NCBI RefSeq assembly: GCF_013415105.1
Contig: NZ_JACCDF010000001.1
Span: 186,001 to 250,000 of the forward strand
Origin: Vreelandella salicampi
Lineage (GTDB): Bacteria; Pseudomonadota; Gammaproteobacteria; Pseudomonadales; Halomonadaceae
Reading direction: 5' to 3'
Length of the DNA: 64,000 nucleotides
Of this stretch, positions 1-9,133 are shown piece by piece. Within the stretch, counting starts at the first letter, position 1. The number at the start of each line of letters is the position of its first letter. A model generated the notes under the pieces. The model was not told the origin of the DNA, did not search any database, and saw only the letters and a program-made list of their open reading frames with translations. The position numbers were made by a program, and so were the translations under genes.

Positions 1-672
<672 letters not shown>

Positions 673-707
673 CCAAGCTCATCTCTTAGAGCGTTAAGCT
701 CTCAAAA

Positions 708-738
708 TAAAACCGCGCCTTAGCAAAGGCGCGGTTTT
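708..738 (+). terminator. Intrinsic terminator after katG
   Basis: A GC-rich perfect stem (ccgcgcctt / aaggcgcgg) with a short loop is followed by a run of six T. It sits about 40 bases after the katG stop, before the convergent diguanylate cyclase gene. Confidence 0.9.
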
Positions 739-775
739 TTGTGGCCGCAACGCCCAACCAACGTACTCGCTAGGC

Positions 776-2539
776 TTAGCCGGTAACCACCGATGGAGTG
801 CAAATGACACAGCAGTCACGGCCGCTATTTTTCGCCTGGTAAAGTGCCTCATCTGCCTTGATGAGTAACTGTTTGGGGTTGTTAGCGTGATCCGGGTAGG
901 TCGCTACACCACAAGAGAGCGTTAGTGGCTCAATCAAACACCCTTCATAACGAAACTCATGGTGCCGCACTATTTCCAGCAGGGCATTCGCACGAGCTTC
1001 AGCATCCCGCATGGTAACGCCCGGCAGCAATGCCACAAACTCCTCGCCTCCCATCCGGCACACCACATCCGCACCACGAAAGTGGTGTTTAAGTAACGCT
1101 GCCACATCCGTTAACACCGCATCGCCAGCATCGTGACCAAGCGTATCGTTAACGCGTTTGAAGTAGTCTAAATCCAACATCAAAAGCGAAAGTCGGTCCC
1201 CATGACGCTCAGCGCGGCGAAACTCATGATCGAGCAAGCTATCAAAATGGCGCCGGTTACTTAACCCGGTCAGCGAATCTTGCATTGAAAGTTCTTTCAA
1301 CTCATTCACGAGCCTATCGAGTTCAGCCGTGCGGGCGAAGACTTTATCTTCAAGCGTCTGATTCATCTGGGCCAATTGCCGTTGCGTCTCGCGGTAGCGC
1401 CAGAGGGATATCCCAACCACCGCAATAGAAAACACTAACGTACCGACACTGAGTGGCACGATACGCCAGGAGATAAAACCATGCGCCACCAACATATCTG
1501 CCAAGAGCAGCAGCGCAAAGAAAGAAAAGCTCAGCACCAAAAAACGCTGCTCTATGCCCATACGGCTAAAACGTCGTAGCGCAATCAACAGCATGAGCGG
1601 AAGCGTCACGGCTAATAGTAAGTCGAAAACGGGAAATGTCAGCGACAAGCTGATTGCGCCTGCTTTTACCAAACCAATAGCACTCACTAGGTAGGCGAGG
1701 TGCAACTGCCAAAAATACGCCACCCAGCGTCGCGAACGTCCTTCTAACCAGAAATTCAGCAATAACCCCATCGCCACGGGCAGCATATAATAGCTACTCG
1801 CTCGTAGGGTTTCCCACGCCATAGGCCCTTCGGCAATCAGTTGACGTGCCGGCGCCTCAGCAAGCAGCATAAGTCCCGCTGAAAAGGTAAATAACGCGAT
1901 GGCCGCAAACCCCCGCCTTTTAGGCCCAATTAGCGCAAAAATGCCGGCCAAAATAGCGATAACAAGGCTAAACGCACTCACCGCCAGGTCCGTTGCTGAG
2001 TGCTTGATCACTTTATGCAGGCCGTCAATGCGATCCATTAGCTGGACCTCGCCCCACAAGCCAATCTCGGTGTAATACGAAAACACGCGGATATACATTG
2101 GCTTGCCAGCAAAGTCTTCAGGCAGCTCAACCATGTGCCAAGGCCAACCAGCGAAGTTACCTTTGCCTTCGGCGTCAAACTCGCCGTGTTGATAAATCAA
2201 CTCATCGCCGAGGTAGATTTGGGCGATTAAATCAATGCTGGTGATATACAACACCGGGTCTCGCCACTCACCCTCGGGCAAGACAGTGCGAAACCAAACA
2301 TGTTGCTGCCCTTCTCTCCCGGGCGGGTTAGCGGGAAAGTCAATCGGCTGCCACGCCATGGATTTATCATTCAACCACGCCGTCTTACCATGCTCGGTCT
2401 GCGGAGCGTGCGGAGCGTCTCCCCAGCGAAACTCCCATGGTGTTAACGGCGAAGGAGGTGTGTCTGCCAATACACAGCCACACGACAAGAGCAGCATGAC
2501 GAACGTCATCCACTGCAAAAGGCGAATGCGCATGCGCAT
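776..2539 (-). CDS. Membrane diguanylate cyclase with 7TMR-DISM sensor region
   Basis: 587 residues. An N-terminal signal peptide is followed by a periplasmic beta-sandwich region (about residues 25-170), seven or eight hydrophobic helices (about 185-375), a short coiled coil and a C-terminal GGDEF domain. The active-site motif is GGEEF near residue 500. An RxxD inhibitory site (RGAD) lies exactly five residues upstream, so an active cyclase with product inhibition is expected. The layout is that of the 7TMR-DISM receptor family, which senses an external ligand and makes cyclic di-GMP. Start chosen at 2539 because a GAGG element precedes it. The gene stands alone, convergent with katG. The ligand is unknown. 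Confidence 0.9.
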   Translation of the reverse strand: MRMRIRLLQWMTFVMLLLSCGCVLADTPPSPLTPWEFRWGDAPHAPQTEHGKTAWLNDKSMAWQPIDFPANPPGREGQQHVWFRTVLPEGEWRDPVLYITSIDLIAQIYLGDELIYQHGEFDAEGKGNFAGWPWHMVELPEDFAGKPMYIRVFSYYTEIGLWGEVQLMDRIDGLHKVIKHSATDLAVSAFSLVIAILAGIFALIGPKRRGFAAIALFTFSAGLMLLAEAPARQLIAEGPMAWETLRASSYYMLPVAMGLLLNFWLEGRSRRWVAYFWQLHLAYLVSAIGLVKAGAISLSLTFPVFDLLLAVTLPLMLLIALRRFSRMGIEQRFLVLSFSFFALLLLADMLVAHGFISWRIVPLSVGTLVFSIAVVGISLWRYRETQRQLAQMNQTLEDKVFARTAELDRLVNELKELSMQDSLTGLSNRRHFDSLLDHEFRRAERHGDRLSLLMLDLDYFKRVNDTLGHDAGDAVLTDVAALLKHHFRGADVVCRMGGEEFVALLPGVTMRDAEARANALLEIVRHHEFRYEGCLIEPLTLSCGVATYPDHANNPKQLLIKADEALYQAKNSGRDCCVICTPSVVTG

Positions 2540-2923
2540 GGCGGATCCTCAAAATATTTGTGAGAAAATCATACGCCAATCCCGATCAACCTATTAAACG
2601 CTTAATCCACTTTTGACCGGCGTACGCTATGACGGTGCACACCGAGTTTGCGCCCATGGCGCTGATCATGCCCGATACGCTGCCACCGATTTCCCTCCGA
2701 GAGCTGCACGACACCGCGGTCACACGCGCGAAAAAAACCTTTACACTACGCAGTGCAACCCGCTAATGAAGGGCAGCAATGGCTGCTGGCGCGCCATCGA
2801 GCAGCGTATTCAGCGCCATAGCCAGCTGTTTGTATGACACCACCCAACACGTTTTTCCCTTGCGACACACAATGTCGTGCTGTGGCGTTAAAATGACGTA
2901 AATGAGCAAGACAGGAGATCGCC
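2540..2923. other. 384-bp intergenic region, no supported gene
   Basis: This holds the divergent promoters of the diguanylate cyclase gene and the AAA+ gene. A 45-codon ATG frame at 2629-2766 (+) has no clear ribosome site and no recognisable product. A second open frame overlaps its end and continues to about 2820, so the stretch may be a decayed gene remnant. The AAA+ gene has a good GGAG ribosome site just before its ATG. Confidence 0.4.
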
Positions 2924-5041
2924 ATGCAGTGGGGACAAGTACTTGATGTGACCTCACCCTCGTCCACCGATGAGCACCACGACCCCGAGGAGCGCCTGTT
3001 CGCCCAGTTGATCACCGTGCGCATGGTGATGTTTCAGGGCAAGGACGGCTCGCTGGACGACGAGGATTGGCAAAGCCTTTTTGGTTGGCTGGGTATCAAA
3101 TTGCCCAAAGACGCCGAGAACAGCCGCCGCTATAGTGATTATGCGCCAGCACTCAAGCGCTGGTGGAAGCGCGCCACCTGTGAGCTCGACCCGGACACCC
3201 CGGTCACCGGCACGTTAACCATGCTTTGCGCGCATGTGGCTGAGCTGCTTCAGCTAAACCCGTTGGAACGAGATATTCTGACGCTGACGTGGTTGCGCCT
3301 GCGCCACCCCAACATGAACCCGATCTTGACGTGCGTGGAAGAGACGCGCGCCAAAAAACTGCTGGCTCAGCTAACCGGGTACGGCAGTGACGAAGTGCAC
3401 CTCGGCTTACAAGAGCGCGGCCGCCTGAAAATGCTGGGGCTGTTGTCCCACAACAAGAGTTACCGCCCGTTGGACCTTGATGACACCCTTTCCTCAGGGC
3501 CGATGCTGCGAAGCCTCGCCCCGCTGGTGAATCACGATGTCGCCACGCTTTCTTCAACCGCGCTGCGCGGTTTTATCACTGAACGCTTAATGAGCCTGTG
3601 CCCGGCACAGCCAGCGGGCACGTTTTCTTTAGCCAGCTTCGATGCGGTTCCACTGCGTCAGCTAGCGGTCGATTACCTCCGCCACGCGCTAGATACCCAC
3701 CAAGCCGGCGCCAATGTGTTGATCTACGGCGCTCCTGGCGTGGGCAAAACCGAACTGGTTAAAACCCTCGCATCGCAGCTAGGCGTGCCGCTATATGGCG
3801 TGCCGGTGGTGGATCAAGACGACGACGTATTGACCCCAAGCAAGCGCCTAAGCCGCTACCAGGTGGTGCAGAAGCTGATCGACCAGCGCCCAGGGCTTGT
3901 GATGTTCGATGAGATCGAAGACGTGATCAACGACGAGGAGGCGCTGCCCAAGGGGTGGATGAACCAGCTTCTGGAGAACAACCCCAAACCGGGTCTCTGG
4001 GTGAGCAATAGTGTGTACTGGCTCGACCCCGCCTACTTGCGCCGTTTTGACATGATCATTGAGGTGAAAGCTCAGCACGGCGAGCAGGCCAAGGCCCACT
4101 ACCATGAGTTGCTTGATGAACTGCCGGTGACACCCCAAGGCCGCCAGCACTTGGCCGCCCAGCCGTGGATGACGCCGGCGGCCGCACAACAGCTGTGCCG
4201 CTTGGGAACCTTGTTCAACCCGCGCACACCGCAGCGCAACGAGCAGCATATCGACACGCTGATGACGCACCGTTTGCACGCCTTAGGCGAAGCAAGCACG
4301 CGTGCCTTGCCGGATACGTCCCTCCCCGCCGGACCGAGCATGCCCGAATACCGCATTGAATGGCTCAATACTCGCCCCGGGCTTGAGAGCATTGTGCAGC
4401 GGCTGACCCGCCGCCAGCGCGGGCGCTTGTGCTTACACGGGCTACCCGGCAGTGGCAAGACCGCTCTGGCCAAACACCTTGCCAAGCGCTTGGACCGCGA
4501 GCTTATCACCGCCCACGCCAGCAGCCTGTTGGATAAGTTCGTCGGTGGCACAGAAGGAAAACTCGCCGCACTATTTCAGCAAGCGCGCGAGCAGAAAGCC
4601 GTGCTGCTGCTTGACGAGGTGGATACGCTACTTATGCAACGCGATAACGGCATGCAAAGCTGGGAAATTTCGCACACCAACGAACTCCTGGTGCAGATCG
4701 AAAATTTCGACGGCATTTTGCTGGCCACCACCAACCGCGCGGATAGCCTTGACCGCGCCGTGATGCGCCGCTTCGATCTCAAAGTCGAGTTTTTGCCGCT
4801 CGACCCCGAGCCGCTGCGTGATTTGCTCAAAGCCGTGCTGCCCGAGCGCGACCATCATCGCCTGGCGACCATCCCCGCTAGCCACTTGGCACAGCGCCGC
4901 ATCACCCCAGGTAACGTACGCACCGCGTTGGATCAACTTGATCTGCGTGGCCTGCCCATCCGTTTGAACACGCTGATGGACGCCCTCACCTTGGAAGAAC
5001 GCGAACAACACGGCAAGCGCCAGCCGATTGGTTTTGTCTAA
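2924..5041 (+). CDS. Tandem AAA+ ATPase
   Basis: 705 residues with two AAA+ modules behind an N-terminal region of about 230 residues that I do not recognise. Module 1 has Walker A GAPGVGKTE near residue 269 and Walker B LVMFDEIED near 326. Module 2 has Walker A GLPGSGKTA near 506, Walker B VLLLDEVDTL near 560, a sensor-1 TTN and a MRRFD arginine-finger region. Such proteins remodel or unfold substrates; the substrate here is unknown. The ATG follows an AGGAG site. It is the first gene of a four-gene plus-strand cluster and lies 11 bp before a cyclotransferase-fold gene, so co-transcription is likely. Confidence 0.88.
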   Translation: MQWGQVLDVTSPSSTDEHHDPEERLFAQLITVRMVMFQGKDGSLDDEDWQSLFGWLGIKLPKDAENSRRYSDYAPALKRWWKRATCELDPDTPVTGTLTMLCAHVAELLQLNPLERDILTLTWLRLRHPNMNPILTCVEETRAKKLLAQLTGYGSDEVHLGLQERGRLKMLGLLSHNKSYRPLDLDDTLSSGPMLRSLAPLVNHDVATLSSTALRGFITERLMSLCPAQPAGTFSLASFDAVPLRQLAVDYLRHALDTHQAGANVLIYGAPGVGKTELVKTLASQLGVPLYGVPVVDQDDDVLTPSKRLSRYQVVQKLIDQRPGLVMFDEIEDVINDEEALPKGWMNQLLENNPKPGLWVSNSVYWLDPAYLRRFDMIIEVKAQHGEQAKAHYHELLDELPVTPQGRQHLAAQPWMTPAAAQQLCRLGTLFNPRTPQRNEQHIDTLMTHRLHALGEASTRALPDTSLPAGPSMPEYRIEWLNTRPGLESIVQRLTRRQRGRLCLHGLPGSGKTALAKHLAKRLDRELITAHASSLLDKFVGGTEGKLAALFQQAREQKAVLLLDEVDTLLMQRDNGMQSWEISHTNELLVQIENFDGILLATTNRADSLDRAVMRRFDLKVEFLPLDPEPLRDLLKAVLPERDHHRLATIPASHLAQRRITPGNVRTALDQLDLRGLPIRLNTLMDALTLEEREQHGKRQPIGFV

Positions 5042-5052
5042 GAGGCCACGAA

Positions 5053-5433
5053 ATGGAACATTTGCAACGCGATATCAAGCGCTGCCGCCGTGTCGCTGTG
5101 TACGGCACACTCAAACGGGGCTATCGCAATCACGACTGGCTGGAGGGCGCCACCCTGCTCGGCCAAGATCGCTTGAGCACCATCACGCTGTATGACCTTG
5201 GCCACTGTCCCGGGGCCAAGCGAGAAGCCTCCAACGGCGCAGCGATTGAGGTTTACGCGATCAACCCCGAGCAGCTGGCATTGCTTGACCAGCTAGAAGA
5301 CTATATCGCACATGCCCCACACACAGGCGTTTACGACCGTGCCATCTTCCCTACCCAGTACGGTGATGCGTGGTGCTATCTTTACAACGCGGATGTCGAA
5401 GGCGACGCGTGCATCGAGAGTGGTGAGTGGTGA
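5053..5433 (+). CDS. Gamma-glutamylcyclotransferase-fold (AIG2-like) protein
   Basis: 126 residues. The family substrate loop VYGTLKRG is near the N terminus, and a conserved acidic residue in LDQLEDY sits where the catalytic glutamate of gamma-glutamylcyclotransferases lies. The family releases 5-oxoproline from gamma-glutamyl amines or peptides; the substrate here is not known. It is 11 bp downstream of the AAA+ gene. The last four codons and the stop are built from the start of a 7-bp tandem repeat, so the extreme C terminus is repeat-derived. Confidence 0.82.
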   Translation: MEHLQRDIKRCRRVAVYGTLKRGYRNHDWLEGATLLGQDRLSTITLYDLGHCPGAKREASNGAAIEVYAINPEQLALLDQLEDYIAHAPHTGVYDRAIFPTQYGDAWCYLYNADVEGDACIESGEW

Positions 5434-5511
5434 GTGGTGAGTGGTGAGTGGTGAGTGGTGAGTGGTGAGTGGTGAGTGGTGAGTGGTGAGTGGTGAGTGG
5501 TGAGTGGTGAG
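5418..5511 (+). repeat. 7-bp tandem repeat (GAGTGGT), about 13.4 copies
   Basis: Ninety-four bases are a perfect repeat of gagtggt. It starts inside the last codons of the upstream cyclotransferase gene and ends 43 bp before the next gene. Every unit contains TGA, so the upstream protein always stops in the first copies whatever the copy number. Changes in number would alter only the distance to the downstream gene. Confidence 0.97.
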
Positions 5512-5554
5512 CTTATTGTCTGTGTCTTTTCTTTAGACGCTCAAGGAGATTTAT

Positions 5555-6064
5555 ATGCTGTGTTTTGCCTATGGGTCCAACATGTCGACCCAGCGCCTAG
5601 CCGCGCGGATTCCCGCTCGCTTTGTCGCCACCGCCAAACTGTCTGCCTATCAGTTAGCGTTTCATCAACACAGCGGTGATGGCTCGGGTAAGTGCGATAT
5701 TGTGCCAGCATCCGAGCCATCCGCTGTTTTTGGCGTAGTCTGGCAGGTGGAGGCTCATCACAAACCCACGCTGGACCGTTACGAAGGGCTTGGCCATGCC
5801 TATACGGAAACGTGGTTGACCGTAACCGACTTGACCGATTCTCGGCAGCTCGACGTTCAGGCGTATATAGGGCAAATCACGGCGCAGGGGATAAAGCCCT
5901 ATACCTGGTACAAGCACCACGTACTCACCGGAGCGCAAGAGCATGGGCTGCCACCGGGGTATATCCGCGCGCTTGAGAGCGTTCAGGCACTAGAGGACCC
6001 AAACACTGACCGCCATGCCCGTGAGATAGCGATTCACGCGCCCGAACTTGTTCTGGAACGTTGA
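5555..6064 (+). CDS. Gamma-glutamylcyclotransferase family protein
   Basis: 169 residues, with the family loop FAYGSNM at residues 4-10 and a candidate catalytic glutamate in LDRYEGLGHAY. It is a longer and different branch of the cyclotransferase fold from the gene just upstream, so the pair is unlikely to be a recent duplication. An AAGGAG site precedes the ATG. Only the 7-bp repeat and a short spacer separate it from the upstream gene. The substrate is unknown; possibilities are gamma-glutamyl amines or glutathione-type compounds. Confidence 0.85.
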   Translation: MLCFAYGSNMSTQRLAARIPARFVATAKLSAYQLAFHQHSGDGSGKCDIVPASEPSAVFGVVWQVEAHHKPTLDRYEGLGHAYTETWLTVTDLTDSRQLDVQAYIGQITAQGIKPYTWYKHHVLTGAQEHGLPPGYIRALESVQALEDPNTDRHAREIAIHAPELVLER

Positions 6065-6072
6065 GGTGAGCC

Positions 6073-6591
6073 ATGCAAGATGATCAACGTTTAATCGCGT
6101 TTTATCGCGGCGAAGGCCCAGACCATCAGGGCCGTATGATCGAGGATATATGGGCGCTCTCGCCGTTCTGGTTAGAGCACACCCACGACTATATCCAGTG
6201 GCTGTTCCCGATCCCGGAGACCAGCCGCTTCAATGCGTTCGCTCCCACTTTAACGCCTACTGTAGAAGCCGCGTTCGAAGCGGACGCCTCCATGCGCCAG
6301 CGCCAACAGCACTCCCTTGACGTGATGCTCAATTTCTTCGGACTTGAGCGCGAGGGCGCCACCATCACCGCCCTGCCCGAGCTTTCGATCTCAACACATA
6401 TTTGGCTTAAGGCCGGCGGCCACAACCACCTGCGCATTACCCGCATCATCCGCTCGTTGGCACTTTGTCATCAGGTAAAGCTTGCCCGTGCTTTTCAACG
6501 TGCGGTGATCGATATCGGGACACAACACGGCGTGGTGTCTGAAACATCGCTGCAGTATTGGCAAGAGGCATTACGCGGCCAAGATGCTTAA
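6073..6591 (+). CDS. OGFr-N domain protein
   Basis: 172 residues. The N-terminal half matches the opioid growth factor receptor N-terminal domain, which also occurs in bacterial proteins of unknown role. Markers are HTHDYIQWLFPIPE, the following SRFNAFAPTLT, and a later long helical segment. No signal peptide or membrane helix is visible, so it is probably cytoplasmic. It starts 8 bp after the cyclotransferase gene with a GAGGTGAG site and ends the AAA+ cluster. No biochemical role can be assigned. Confidence 0.8.
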   Translation: MQDDQRLIAFYRGEGPDHQGRMIEDIWALSPFWLEHTHDYIQWLFPIPETSRFNAFAPTLTPTVEAAFEADASMRQRQQHSLDVMLNFFGLEREGATITALPELSISTHIWLKAGGHNHLRITRIIRSLALCHQVKLARAFQRAVIDIGTQHGVVSETSLQYWQEALRGQDA

Positions 6592-6624
6592 CTTAAAATG
6601 AAACGTGCATTAGAGCTAATAAGA

Positions 6625-6652
6625 GTCGCTTACTGTATTTTTATCGTCGTTT
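6625..6652 (+). promoter_or_regulatory. Paired GTCGYTT half-sites, 21-bp spacing, upstream of cdhC
   Basis: GTCGCTT at 6625 and GTCGTTT at 6646 are direct repeats spaced exactly 21 bp. The same two heptamers with the same spacing occur on the minus strand at 27693-27720, upstream of the betaine/carnitine-type binding-protein gene. This fits an AraC-family dimer site and points to the regulator at 27725-28699 as the shared controller. Confidence 0.6.
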
Positions 6653-6723
6653 TATGACAATCCTCTGCTCCGCCAGACCTTCAGACTAAGTCATATACCA
6701 ATCAGTCACGTAAGGAGCGGAGC

Positions 6724-7635
6724 ATGAACCGCAACGTCATTCTCACCTGCGCCGTCACCGGCGCCGGCGAAACCACCGCCAAGACCCCCCACGTGCCGGT
6801 CACGCCCAAGCAGATCGCCGACGACTGTATCGCAGCCGCCAAAGCCGGCGCCAGCATTGCCCACATACACGTGCGCGACCCGGAAACCGGCGGCGTTAGT
6901 CACTCCAATGACCACTTCCGTGAGGTGATGGAGCGCGTCCGCGAGGCCGATACCGATATTGTGATGAACATCACCGCCGGCGGCGGTGGCGATTGGATCC
7001 CCGACGTAACGGACCCTACCCGCGGCGGCCCGGGCACCGATATCCAGACCCCGGCCGAGCGCCATGCGCCAGTGGGTGAACTACTGCCCGAGCTCTGCAC
7101 CCTGGACTGTGGCAGCCTCAATTTTGGCGACATGGTCTATGTGAATACCGCTGACTGGCTGCGCGAGCACGCCCGTTTAGTAAAAGCTGCAGGTGTTAAG
7201 CCAGAGCTAGAGTGCTTCGATCTGGGCCATGTTTGGTTCGCTCGCCAGTTGCAGCAGGAGGGCCTGATTGACGGCGACCCGCTCTATCAGCTCTGCTTGG
7301 GCATTCCCTGGGGCGCGGAAGCAGATACTGAAACCATGCTCGCCATGCGCAACAAATTGCCGGAAAACGCCAACTGGGCCGCGTTCGGCATCGGTCGCCA
7401 CCAGATGCCCATGGCGGCCCAAGCGGTGCTTCTAGGCGGCCACGCCCGAGTCGGCCTGGAGGATAACCTTTACCTGGAAAAGGGCGTATTGGCGACCAAC
7501 GCTAAGCTGGTGGAAAAAGCCTCTTCTTTGTTTGAAAACCTCGGCGCCCGGGTGATGACACCGGCCGAGACACGGGCCCAATTGAAGTTACGCAACCCGA
7601 ATACCGGTAATATCGTGTCAGGAGGTGACGCATGA
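6724..7635 (+). CDS. cdhC: 3-Dehydrocarnitine cleavage enzyme (BKACE family)
   Basis: 303 residues of the beta-keto acid cleavage enzyme family (DUF849), a zinc-dependent TIM barrel. The metal-binding HIHVRD motif lies near residue 46, after the N-terminal CAVTGAGET stretch. In the known carnitine pathway CdhC transfers an acetyl group from acetyl-CoA, giving betainyl-CoA and acetoacetate from 3-dehydrocarnitine. The assignment rests mainly on context: the next two genes are a carnitine-dehydrogenase-type enzyme and a thioesterase, as in the cdh operon of Pseudomonas aeruginosa. An AAGGAG site precedes the ATG. The 3' end overlaps cdhA by 4 bp. Confidence 0.88.
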   Translation: MNRNVILTCAVTGAGETTAKTPHVPVTPKQIADDCIAAAKAGASIAHIHVRDPETGGVSHSNDHFREVMERVREADTDIVMNITAGGGGDWIPDVTDPTRGGPGTDIQTPAERHAPVGELLPELCTLDCGSLNFGDMVYVNTADWLREHARLVKAAGVKPELECFDLGHVWFARQLQQEGLIDGDPLYQLCLGIPWGAEADTETMLAMRNKLPENANWAAFGIGRHQMPMAAQAVLLGGHARVGLEDNLYLEKGVLATNAKLVEKASSLFENLGARVMTPAETRAQLKLRNPNTGNIVSGGDA

Positions 7636-8588
7636 GCCATCAACTTTCTGTCATCGGTACCGGCGTGATCGGCAATGGCTGGATCGCCCGCGCGCTGGCC
7701 CAAGGCTGGGATGTCGTGGCCTTCGACCCCGACCCCGCAGCACCCGAGAGAACCCGCGCTTTTATCGAGAACGCCTGGCCTTCGCTGGAAAAACGCGGCC
7801 TCGCCGAGGGAGCAAGCCCCGAGCGTCTTACCTTCGTGGATAGCCTGGACACCGCCGTAGAAAGCGCCGACCTGATCCAAGAGAACGTGCCGGAGCGCCT
7901 GGAACTCAAGCGCGAGATTCTTGCTGCTGTGGACGCCGCAGCTGACCCAAGTGTCATCATCGGCTCCTCCACGTCGGGCTTCAAACCTAGCGACTTACAG
8001 CCCGACTGCGTCAAGGCGCCGGGGCGTGTCATCGTCGCCCACCCCTTCAACCCGGTTTACCTGTTGCCGCTGGTAGAGCTTGTCGGCGGCGAGGCCACCG
8101 AACCCGCGCATACTGAGCGCGCCCAGGCCCTCTATCAGGCACTGGCCATGCGCCCGCTAGTGGTGCGCCGGGAAATTGAGGGGCATATTGCCGACCGCCT
8201 GATGGAGGCGCTGTGGCGTGAAGCGCTGCACCTGGTTAACGATGGCGTGGCCACCACCGAAGAGATCGATGCCGCAGTGGTCTACGGCTGCGGCCTGCGT
8301 TGGTCGCTGATGGGCACCTTCCTGACCTTCCATCTAGCCGGTGGCGAGCAAGGCATGCGCCATATGCTTGAACAGTTTGGCCCGGCGTTGAAACTTCCTT
8401 GGACCAAGCTTGAAGCGCCAGAACTCACCGACGGGCTAATCGACCGCGTGGTGGAGGGGTGCGAGCACCAGGCCGCCGGCCGTTCGGTCGCCGAGCTCGA
8501 CCACCGCCGCGACGACTTTCTGGTCGAACTGCTCGATCTGGTTCAGAAATACTGGCCCGAAGCCGAGGGCCTGGAGGCACGCATCTGA
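7632..8588 (+). CDS. cdhA: L-carnitine dehydrogenase
   Basis: 318 residues of the 3-hydroxyacyl-CoA dehydrogenase superfamily, but without CoA context. The N-terminal dinucleotide loop is GTGVIGNGW, followed by an acidic FDPDP that suits NAD. The catalytic HPFNP motif lies near residue 137, with the preceding SSTSGFKPSDLQ stretch. Carnitine dehydrogenases oxidise L-carnitine to 3-dehydrocarnitine. The start overlaps the end of cdhC (ATGA type) and the stop overlaps the start of cdhB, which shows tight translational coupling. Confidence 0.9.
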   Translation: MSHQLSVIGTGVIGNGWIARALAQGWDVVAFDPDPAAPERTRAFIENAWPSLEKRGLAEGASPERLTFVDSLDTAVESADLIQENVPERLELKREILAAVDAAADPSVIIGSSTSGFKPSDLQPDCVKAPGRVIVAHPFNPVYLLPLVELVGGEATEPAHTERAQALYQALAMRPLVVRREIEGHIADRLMEALWREALHLVNDGVATTEEIDAAVVYGCGLRWSLMGTFLTFHLAGGEQGMRHMLEQFGPALKLPWTKLEAPELTDGLIDRVVEGCEHQAAGRSVAELDHRRDDFLVELLDLVQKYWPEAEGLEARI

Positions 8589-9043
8589 TGGTGATCTTAG
8601 AGTCCCAAGTCGCTTCGGCGTGGGTCGACTACAACGGCCACATGAACGATGCTGAGTACGCCAAGGTGTTTTCCTTGGCCGTGGAAGCGCTGATGGATCG
8701 TATCGGCCTGGATGTTGCCGGCCGAGAGAGCCATCGCTACACGATATTTACCTTGGAGACACACCTTTGCTACCGGCGCGAGGCCCACGAAGGTCAACCG
8801 CTCAAGGTCACGCTGACCCTACTGGATCGCGACGCCAAGCGGTTGCATGTCTTCTTCGAGCTGCGTGATGTAGAAGATAACCTGCTGGCCACCAGCGAGC
8901 AGATGTTAATAGGCATCGACTCTCAGGCTGGTCGCCCGGCGCCCTTCCCCACGTCTGTAGAAACGAGCATCGCGACGCTGCCCCAAGCCAATTCCGGTGC
9001 TTGGCCGGAATTGGCCGGGCGCACTATGGGTATTCGGCGTTAG
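8588..9043 (+). CDS. cdhB: Betainyl-CoA thioesterase (hotdog fold)
   Basis: 151 residues of the 4HBT hotdog thioesterase family. The signature WVDYNGHMNDAEYAKVF lies near the N terminus, with the aspartate and NGHMN loop typical of the active site. In the carnitine pathway this enzyme releases glycine betaine from betainyl-CoA. Start chosen at 8588 (TGATG overlap with cdhA) because the family motif begins about 13 residues later. A longer in-frame start upstream would only add sequence that is the shadow of cdhA. Confidence 0.87.
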   Translation: MVILESQVASAWVDYNGHMNDAEYAKVFSLAVEALMDRIGLDVAGRESHRYTIFTLETHLCYRREAHEGQPLKVTLTLLDRDAKRLHVFFELRDVEDNLLATSEQMLIGIDSQAGRPAPFPTSVETSIATLPQANSGAWPELAGRTMGIRR

Positions 9044-9044
9044 C

Positions 9045-9095
9045 ATCGGCCTTTGACAACAATCGGCCTTTGACAACAATCGGCCTTAAACAACA
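9045..9095 (+). repeat. Three tandem copies of a 17-bp unit
   Basis: Two identical 17-bp copies (atcggcctttgacaaca) at 9045 and 9062, and a third at 9079 with two changes, lie directly after the cdhB stop. They are non-coding. A weak hairpin (ccgcc/ggcgg) follows at about 9106-9120 and could help end the operon transcript. Confidence 0.85.
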
Positions 9096-9133
9096 AAAGC
9101 TAAACCGCCTTAACGGGCGGCTAGTGGTCTACC

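Noticed and set aside
2629-2766. 45-codon plus-strand frame between the diguanylate cyclase and AAA+ genes
   Set aside because: No convincing ribosome site, no recognisable product, and a second frame overlaps its end; kept only as a possible remnant in the intergenic note.
5418-5511. CRISPR-like array
   Set aside because: The 7-bp units are contiguous with no spacers and no cas genes are nearby; it is a simple tandem repeat.
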